From contig CM022371.1 in assembly GCA_011800155.1 (NCBI GenBank), forward strand, positions 3,348,001 through 3,412,000: 64,000 nucleotides of DNA. The letters are read 5' to 3'. Below, in pieces: positions 56,365 to 64,000 of this stretch. A program made the position numbers and the translations under genes. The notes under the pieces were generated by a model. It saw only the letters and a list, made by a program, of their open reading frames with translations, made no database searches and had not been told where the DNA came from. The DNA is from Flammulina velutipes (taxonomy: Eukaryota; Basidiomycota; Agaricomycetes; Agaricales; Physalacriaceae). Each line of letters begins with the position of its first letter. The stretch's first letter is position 1.

Positions 56365-56379
56365 ACAAAGAATCTTTGT
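56365..56379. promoter_or_regulatory. ACAAAG palindrome upstream of SPRR gene
   Basis: acaaagaatctttgt, 74 bp upstream of ATG 56,454. Confidence 0.5.
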
Positions 56380-56453
56380 TAACTATCCCAACCCTTTCTC
56401 TTAAAGCAAGTCCGCCGGTCAGTGTCGTTCCCTTCAACCTTTATCCAAAGACC

Positions 56454-56890
56454 ATGCACTCACCACGACGCTCCCCTCGCAATCACAAATCGGCTTCCCG
56501 CAAGAAATACGCCTCGGTATGTTCCTTTCCACGTCAAGAGAACACTTCTAATCACTTCATTCAGCTCTTTGAGCACGCCAGAATGGCAGAATGGCAACTC
56601 TCAGCCGCGGACGCTTCAAGGAAACGCAAGACGGAGAACACAAGGCGGACACGGGCTCCGAACACAGTGAGTACCCTCATGACTTTCGAGTTTGTGTTTA
56701 TATCAGGCCATGGTGTGGACCATCAGAAGGAAAAGGTCGTGCTCACCGCACAGATGAAAGAGCTGAACAGAACAAACGTTACCGTAAAGCCATTCTATTT
56801 CATCAAAGGCAGCTCGAAGATTCGATCGAGCGGGAGGCCATACTGGAGAATAAATTGGCGAAAACGTCGAAGGCAGACTCAGGCGCATTG
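56454..56890 (+). CDS. SPRR-family coiled-coil gene, possibly frameshifted
   Basis: Exon 1 56454-56516 (MHSPRRSPRNHKSASRKKYA), exon 2 56565-56666 (LFEHARMAEWQLSAADASRK), intron 56667-56705, then the coiled-coil exon (EQNKRYRKAILFHQRQLEDS, IEREAILENKLAKTSK). The splice-compatible frame enters the last exon as HQKEKVVLTAQMKE and must shift to reach NKRYRKAIL. Either a small insertion (relative to the copy at base 100) has damaged it, or the splice differs. No WD40 gene of full length lies on its divergent side, only debris at 53 kb. Confidence 0.55.
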
Positions 56891-57786
56891 ACATTCCTCG
56901 TGTACAGTCTATTGTACAGTCTATTCTGTATACAACGCTGCAGACGTGTGTCATTCCATCTCATTCCACGATCTGGATAGTTTGCCATCCAGAGGTCAAA
57001 CGGTACAAAAGAGTAACAATTTGATTCATTGAAGTCCGCACTGTTACACGTGCACTAAAATACATAAATTACTACGACTATGTAAGCCATGATGTCTATA
57101 CGCTCGCTGATCGTCGAGGTGAAGTTAGTTTGCGTCCCCATCATTTGGTGAGATGTGATTGGGCATTGCGAAGGAAGTGGCTTGGTCGCTGAGGCTGGCA
57201 CACCTTGTCTTTCAAAAGGGTCAGTCATATTCAATGGTGGTAATCAAGATGACTCACACTAGTTAGGGAGTTTGACAGATGTCAAAGACATTTTCGCCTG
57301 GAAATACGAGTGGGTGTAGTTGAAAAAGAGAGAGGTGATGGTATCTCACCGTGCTTGTCCGATTCGACGCCGGGCATTGCCAATGGCCGGCCTATGTGCC
57401 AACATATCCCGTTCTGTTGCAGGGTGCCAATGGAAGGAGACAACAGCTGGCGTTGCGGTAGGAGAGACTTGAAAGAAAAGGGCTCGTGTCCATGGTGGTC
57501 GGGAGAGACCAAGAGTCCCAACCTAGATAGCCTACACATGACGGAATTAGCTGGCGTACTGGGCGCACGCCAACGAGATTTTGACCAAAAAAAGAGAAAC
57601 ATAGGTGACCATAAGTACAAGAGTAAGTATTTGAAATGCTAGGAAACCCCGATTATCTGGCGTCAGACCTCTGACTCTCAACATACCTCAAGATTTTCGT
57701 AGATTTAGTCACCGCACGGATAGCTGCGTGAGCAATGACTACGAAGGTGTATTCGACAAAGATGCCGGTCCTGTATGAAAGGAAAT

Positions 57787-58697
57787 GTGTTAGAGCGCGA
57801 AAATATCACAAAGCTCACTCACGAAACCATTCTTTTTTACGGGTAAGTCATTGGGCGGTGACGGGCGATGAATGGTGTTGACGATGGAGTAGTGTTTGAA
57901 GAGACCACCAGCTATCGCTGAACGAGTCCTCTGCAGTTGCAAAGGAGTGTTATTTTCGTTTCCGTGTTCATCGACGTTGTGAGGAGAAAGTGGAAATGCC
58001 GGCCCGGCTATGTCCGGTACTCAGCTCCGTTCAATCTACTGTTCCTTCCAACGTCCACTCACTTATTCTTTTACTATGCTTGACTTGTTTCTTGTCGCCC
58101 GATCTACGGGAGCTTTGGATGGGCGAATGCGCATCCTGGAGTCTGCGATAGCAGCTCTAATCTAAATTGCTGTCGCCACCGGTCACCGCCCAATCATCGC
58201 CCCGTCAAATGGGTTTCCTTTGTTCGTGAGTTTCTTGGAAGCTCTTTGTGACCTTTCTATATCCAAACGGAACATCCAGACATGTTTCAGACCTTCTCAA
58301 TTCCGTGCCAATGCGTCCAGTCGTGGGCGATTGTTGCGCCAGGTATGCTTCGTACTCAACTTGAACTCAACTGGTCATTTACAACTGTTTCAGGCCTTGA
58401 CGGCCCCTTCAATGTCTGTGATTTGGAAACAGGACGTGAGTAACATGGATTATACGAGTTGCATTCGTACTACGTCACAGCTTGCCTGGCCTGCTCAAAG
58501 GGATGTGGGACCAACGCCAACCTGTATGAGGCATTCAGTACGTTGACCTTCTGCTGCGCTGAAGCGCGCTTAGGCTACCTCCATGTATGTCTGTTCCGAC
58601 CTGCTCATAATCTCCTTCTCAATCTTCTCGTAGTACGGCGAATCCTATTCTTGCCTCATGGCCTTCGCTATCGCTACCGTACGCAGCAGTACAGTAC
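57787..58697 (+). repeat. ~910-bp terminal inverted repeat, end of unit 2 nearest the spacer
   Basis: Mirror of 49,145-50,055. Contains region R (57,999-58,250) and a WD40 5' fragment. Confidence 0.88.
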
Positions 58698-58985
58698 CAT
58701 ATTACCAGATTTATGATATACATGTGAATTGCTCTTTCAAACTTCCATCTCTCATTATCCGACTCATGTCGCTGTAATATGATATCTGAGAGTGAGCAAT
58801 AACATCTTCCGGTCCAGCACATCCTGCTGAGAAGCTGTTGCGCTTGTCAATTGGGATCCGACCTTGTAACACCTTCCAGACACTGAAGGACATGTGAGTC
58901 CATTCCTAAGATCAGCAAGTGCAGGTAATAATACATTCATAACTCGAAATCAAATGCCAACGAAGATATACCACAATTGTACTAG

Positions 58986-60422
58986 TTACAATTGACACGG
59001 CTCGTGAGGCCTCCTCTCTGCCTCCTTACACCTCAATCGATGACTTGACCAAACTTGTTTGAAACATCGTCTCGAACACACAAAAAACGAATAGCATCGA
59101 GTGCAAATCTTCAAAGGCGTCGCATGCACAGATTTATGGCACTGAAGAAAATGTAAGTTTGGTGAATCAGAAGAGCGAGCATCGACTACCTTTTCGTTCA
59201 TACATCGTTTAAAAGGACATTCGGGGTCTTGGAAAAGGGCTTCCGCTCTCATCCTTACAAATGACGAGGCGTTATAGGAGGGAGCATCGTCCGGGTACAA
59301 TCTGGAGTGCTGGCTAGTGTCCAAACGTTTCGAAAAAATCCAGCTGTGGTAGAGGATACCAGGACACTGAACGCTGTCGGTTGATATCAGCAGTCGCAAG
59401 GACCGGATACTAAGTGTGAGCACGGCCTCCGAGTCTTTCTCACCCCGACGTACGCAATGGGTGACCATGGCCTCGGTGAATGCTATGACGGGAAGAAGCC
59501 GCGATCTCAGGGCAAACGCTATGGGGTAGAAAGTGTCCGCCCGACAGAGTGTCCACGCAAGGAGAGCCAGCAGTTCCACGACCAGGCGAACTCTTTGTCT
59601 GTGTGAGAACGTCTCCGTCATGGTGGCTATGATTGCTCTACAAATCGCCTTTGCGGCATATCCTCGCGTAAACAGCTGTGGAAGATGTGGGGCGCGATTG
59701 ACGAAGCAGAAAAGAGTTGACGCCGCAAAATCGACAGGGGAATCGACAGTGGGATTTCTAGCGAACTCCTCGATGACATGGAGCAACTGAGAATGGGTGG
59801 AATCGGGGAAGTTGCAGAGGACGTCTGTAATGACTCCAGAAGGTATGACGTCCAGGTTACATATGATTGTGAATGCTATCGAAGTGACGGTGCCCACACC
59901 GCGGTCAGAATGGCGCAGACATCCTTGGACTTGGGCCTTGAAAAGGACAGAAACCAAATGTTGCATTGCACTATGGGTGCAGTGGTGTAAAATAGCGCGT
60001 CCTTCCATTGATTTTAGAATCCAGTCACAAAAAATCAGCATAGGCGCCAATGGGGCAGAATCAGGATTCACGTCTTCCGTGGGTAGAGTTGTCCAGTTAG
60101 TGTTTTTGATGAAATGGACTATCCAGGAGAGGAGTGACGGCCCCTGCTCCCTGAGGATAATGTCCATGATGGGAGGGATAATCGGGTCGCCATCTTCGGT
60201 TTCAGTGAACAGTAATACTTTATCCCGAAGGACGACGATGGTCTGGAGTGCCACGTCTGCTAATGACGAGAGACGACGAGAGACGGTAGAAATGTCATCT
60301 GGACATTTAGGTAGTTGGGATAATAGTTCGAGAAGGAGCAAAGAATCGGGGGGAGGAGAGTCGTAGAGAGGGCGGAAGCTCGGGGAGATGTCACGTAGGT
60401 GGGCACGCTTTGGGAACGCCAT
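58986..60422 (-). CDS. MYND-type zinc-finger protein, inverted copy
   Basis: Same 478-residue protein as 47,420-48,856, on the opposite strand and with identical translation. The C-terminal MYND-like Cys/His cluster (ICTRCYSFFVCSRRC, SSHRLRC) lies at the 58,986 end. Two identical open copies mean either very recent duplication, gene conversion between arms, or an assembly duplication. Confidence 0.72.
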   Translation of the reverse strand: MAFPKRAHLRDISPSFRPLYDSPPPDSLLLLELLSQLPKCPDDISTVSRRLSSLADVALQTIVVLRDKVLLFTETEDGDPIIPPIMDIILREQGPSLLSWIVHFIKNTNWTTLPTEDVNPDSAPLAPMLIFCDWILKSMEGRAILHHCTHSAMQHLVSVLFKAQVQGCLRHSDRGVGTVTSIAFTIICNLDVIPSGVITDVLCNFPDSTHSQLLHVIEEFARNPTVDSPVDFAASTLFCFVNRAPHLPQLFTRGYAAKAICRAIIATMTETFSHRQRVRLVVELLALLAWTLCRADTFYPIAFALRSRLLPVIAFTEAMVTHCVRRGEKDSEAVLTLSIRSLRLLISTDSVQCPGILYHSWIFSKRLDTSQHSRLYPDDAPSYNASSFVRMRAEALFQDPECPFKRCMNEKVVDARSSDSPNLHFLQCHKSVHATPLKICTRCYSFFVCSRRCFKQVWSSHRLRCKEAERRPHEPCQL

Positions 60423-61257
60423 AGGTTTCTCTACATGTCATCAGTCGAGTATCTGTGAGTTTGACAACAGAGGGTACATACCGTTGGAAGGAGGGGATTG
60501 GATATCGTTGAAAGAGGACCTGACAGTCTTTTAATGGAAAAATAATCATGGGGACAAAGGGAAGACAAAGAGATAAGGAAGAAAGGAAGAACGAGAAGCA
60601 GACGTCGACAGACAAGGAGAGGAGGAGACATTTCAAATTTCTGTAATAAAAAAGCAGCCCAACGAAACCACTGCTGGAGTTGAAGCTTGAAGAAGCCTCA
60701 GTTCGTTCAAGTCGAATTTCTGGTACCTGATCGACGATCGTGTTCCATCAACCTCCATCAGCCTCCATCAGCCTCCATCAAACTCCGTGTGCTCCGTTGA
60801 TGTCAGATTTGAGAGCGCGGCTTCGCTAAACCTGTAAGGTTAGCGTTATCAATGTAGGCTTCAACCAAGGAGCAAATTTTTGAAAGGTTCGTCTACCTCT
60901 GAGTTTTCTCATTCACTAGGGTCGTTGCGGACAGGATGCGGTAGTAATAAGGACTCAATACGACTAGCCTGTGAAGGCAGCACTTACCTTGAACTATGTT
61001 CAATATCCTGCTCTGATTTAGCAGCAATTGTCCGACCATACCGGCGCCTACATACAGCTGACGATACTAGAGGTTTCCACAGCTGCAAATTGGAGTAACT
61101 TGTATTGTCATTAACACGTATCTATAGTATGCTGCCTTTCCGTCCCCATGAAGCGGACACTTGATATATATCATGAATAGGAGGAACCCAAGCGAGTCGG
61201 CCGGCAATCATTCTTGAAATGAAAGGGGGTGATGGCTGGCCATTTTTTTTCACCGAA

Positions 61258-62461
61258 TCATGGAGTTGAACCCTGTGGGTCACAATCTGTAGTGCTTGAA
61301 AAAGTCAGACTCAAAGGTGACAAAGCTCTCAATTCCGGCAAAACCGGGGGATAATGACTGCCACGACGCGGGAAACCAAGCAGGATATGTTCAACGGAAG
61401 ATGGTTGCCTTGGCTTTTTTGCAATTCTTGAAGCCTGAAACTCATGTTAGACAACACTCAAATTAGCACACAGAACTTGCCTCAGCAATTTGTATGCCAT
61501 CTTGAACACCGGAAAGGGAAGCTTTGGCAGTATTCATTGCTTCAAGTAGCTCCTCCTGATTCTTTGTAAGGAACTGTCGAAAGGTCAGAGTTGGCGCCAA
61601 CCATACGCAAGTGACATGCCTCCACTTGGTCCTGTGCATCAGCCAACTGATTTTCCAATGCTGTGACATGTTCGTTTGGATCTTCGACGCCGGAAATTTC
61701 GAGTGAAGCCTTTCTGAATGAGGTAGGTACGACTCGCGCAATATAGAGACTAACCTCTAACTGCCCCTGTGATACGTATACGCTTAGATGTTAATCGAGT
61801 GATTAGGGGAGTACTCACTCGATTAGTATCATGACGCGCTTGTTGGGCAATACAGTGCGACTTCACTCTCCCGCAATAAGTCAAATTACATCCTCTGAAA
61901 TTAGAGAACTGACCTCCAGTCGCGCCAGCTGGGCTTGGAGATCGGAGTGTTGCGCGCGGAGTTCCTGTTGTCTGAGGTGAGAGAATAGTTGAGCAAGGTC
62001 ACTCGTTCATACCTCATTTAGTATCGTCTTGGGACATGGAAACAACATTGTGAGAAGGTCGTAAATGTTGGGAGCATGTACAAGTTCACCAAAGTCTTCA
62101 TTTCGTCTGTTTCGTACTACGGAAGCGGGATTTAGCCGAATGGAGAAGATAGAGAAAAGAAACGCACTTCTTCGAATTGTTTCCGGTAGATGGACACCTT
62201 GTCGCGATATCGTTTCTTTTGCTCCGCCATCACCGCCAGACATGCTTGCCTCTCCTGTTTGATGGCGAGCTCAAACACCTAATTCAACAATGAGTGACGT
62301 CCGAAATGCAAGTCATGAAGGCCCGAACTTCTTGGGTCATAGAGATGCGAGGAAGGCAGTCATCGCCATAGTCGCTCCTCTGGACGCAGTTAGCACCATC
62401 ACGAAATGTTGTACACGACGTCACTCACTCGTCGTTTGCGGGGAATCACGTCCATGGTCAT
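61258..62461 (-). CDS. Coiled-coil protein of the TIR-bounded unit, inverted copy
   Basis: Mirror of 45,381-46,584 with the same exon chain (TMDVIPRKRR, then DYGDDCLP and the coiled-coil exons). It is transcribed toward the MYND gene copy, in the same direction as that gene. Function unknown. Confidence 0.6.
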
Positions 62462-62917
62462 CCGTTCGGTTCGATAGGAAGATGGGCTTGACAGGAAGAC
62501 TTGTCGTTCTTAAAGATCAGGTAAACAAAGGAGGACGAAATGCGTCTTTATTTTGTTCCTAAGCGTGCCAATCTGCCTTTGTCTCGATCTAAAGACGGAG
62601 GCCTTCGTTTAAACACGTTGAAAGACTACAAAGAACTTTGAATGTGAGATTCATCAACAAAGGCTGTGAAAAAGTTATCAACCAAGGTAAGTAATCACCA
62701 TCTTACCATTAGGAGGTGACAATGAATGCACTGCTGCTATCGCAAACATTAGGATGCGCATTCGACCATCCAAAGCTCTCATAAGACTCGGAGACAAGAA
62801 TGGTGGTTGCGTACAGTACTTCATGTGATGCAAGATCAAGACGAACAGATGCGAGGTCGAAAGCTTTGAGGTAGAAAACAGAACGAAAAGGCAATGCGCA
62901 TATATATCATACACTTT

Positions 62918-63828
62918 GTACTGTACTGCTGCGTACGGTAGCGATAGCGAAGACCATGAGGCAAGAAGAGGATTCGCCGTACTGCGAGAAGATTGAGAAG
63001 GAGATTATGAGCAGGTCGGAACAGACATACATGGAGGTAGCCTAAGCGCGCTTCAGCGCAGCAGAAGGTCAACGTACTGAATGCCTCATACAGGTTGGCG
63101 TTGGTCCCACATCCCTTTGAGCAGGCCAGGCAAGCTGTGACGTAGTACGAATGCAACTCGTATAATCCATGTTACTCACGTCCTGTTTCCAAATCACAGA
63201 CATTGAAGGGGCCGTCAAGGCCTGAAACAGTTGTAAATGACCAGTTGAGTTCAAGTTGAGTACGAAGCATACCTGGCGCAACAATCGCCCACGACTGGAC
63301 GCATTGGCACGGAATTGAGAAGGTCTGAAACATGTCTGGATGTTCCGTTTGGATATAGAAAGGTCACAAAGAGCTTCCAAGAAACTCACGAACAAAGGAA
63401 ACCCATTTGACGGGGCGATGATTGGGCGGTGACCGGTGGCGACAGCAATTTAGATTAGAGCTGCTATCGCAGACTCCAGGATGCGCATTCGCCCATCCAA
63501 AGCTCCCGTAGATCGGGCGACAAGAAACAAGTCAAGCATAGTAAAAGAATAAGTGAGTGGACGTTGGAAGGAACAGTAGATTGAACGGAGCTGAGTACCG
63601 GACATAGCCGGGCCGGCATTTCCACTTTCTCCTCACAACGTCGATGAACACGGAAACGAAAATAACACTCCTTTGCAACTGCAGAGGACTCGTTCAGCGA
63701 TAGCTGGTGGTCTCTTCAAACACTACTCCATCGTCAACACCATTCATCGCCCGTCACCGCCCAATGACTTACCCGTAAAAAAGAATGGTTTCGTGAGTGA
63801 GCTTTGTGATATTTTCGCGTTCTAACAC
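62918..63828 (-). repeat. ~910-bp terminal inverted repeat, outer end of unit 2
   Basis: Mirror of 44,014-44,924, with region R at 63,368-63,616 and a WD40 fragment. The remaining ~170 bp to the window end mirror the decayed WD40 exon at 43,842-44,005. Confidence 0.88.
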
Positions 63829-64000
63829 AATTACTTTGTGCAGGACGGTATCTTTGTTGAATAAGTACTCGACGGATTTCCAACATAGAACATTGACGGC
63901 TTGGTCGGATAGCCTCCGTCTCTTGCATTCTGGAGGAATTCGTTCTTGGGGGAGATCAAGAATCCATTGCTCTCGACGTAGGTTCCAAAATCTTACTTTC

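Larger units (their letters stand above)
57090..64000 (-). repeat. Large inverted repeat, right arm
   Basis: Reverse complement of 43,842-50,752, running off the right end of the window. Inner edge at gatgtctatac near 57,091. Confidence 0.93.

Overview
The window looks like an accessory, repeat-rich stretch of a basidiomycete (Agaricomycetes) genome. Introns are ~45-60 bp and numerous, the fatty acid synthase relic is of fungal type I, there is a Tnp2/CACTA-type transposase, and several genes resemble mushroom-specific orphan families. No bacterial-style operon, rRNA, convincing tRNA or CRISPR array was seen.

Layout. (1) 1-9.1 kb is a graveyard of four conserved genes, each broken: an alpha-type fatty acid synthase (KR-KS-PPT part, with deletions and a TGG to TGA stop), a DBP5-like DEAD-box helicase (3' end lost), an ALG12-like mannosyltransferase (frameshift, stop, 3' end lost) and a D-amino-acid-oxidase-like flavoenzyme (frameshift and stop). 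(2) 10-29 kb is built from repeated copies of one divergent gene pair. On one side is a WD40 protein with a C-terminal membrane anchor. On the other is a small protein starting MHSPRRSPRN (here called SPRR) with a short coiled coil. A conserved ~250 bp region R lies between them. Two SPRR genes (12.3-12.8 and 16.9-17.4 kb) and one WD40 gene (15.0-16.4 kb) read as intact. A related gene at 20.6 kb joins the same N-terminal exon to a RING finger. A single-membrane-span gene, an F-box gene, a large orphan gene and a small truncated gene are interspersed. (3) 30.7-37.1 kb is one long minus-strand coiled-coil gene whose centre is a 12-unit, ~275 bp tandem array. Each unit carries three mini-exons and a GC-AG intron. 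(4) 38.1-41.9 kb is a degenerate or multi-exon CACTA-type transposase. (5) 42.2-64 kb is dominated by a large inverted repeat (arms of at least 6.9 kb around a 6.3 kb spacer). Each arm contains a ~6 kb unit bounded by ~910 bp terminal inverted repeats and carrying a coiled-coil gene and a MYND-finger gene. The spacer carries a TRIM-like coiled-coil/RING gene, a small chromodomain gene and another SPRR gene.

How the parts may work together is inference. The recurring units combine a membrane-anchored beta-propeller with a small coiled-coil or RING protein from a shared bidirectional control region. A 15-bp palindrome ACAAAGnnnCTTTGT lies 74-92 bp upstream of every SPRR-type start codon. Together with the TIR-bounded coiled-coil/MYND units, these are the best candidates for an undescribed mobile or co-duplicating gene system. 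Splice models were made by eye from GT/GC-AG sites and reading-frame continuity; no database or transcript data were available.
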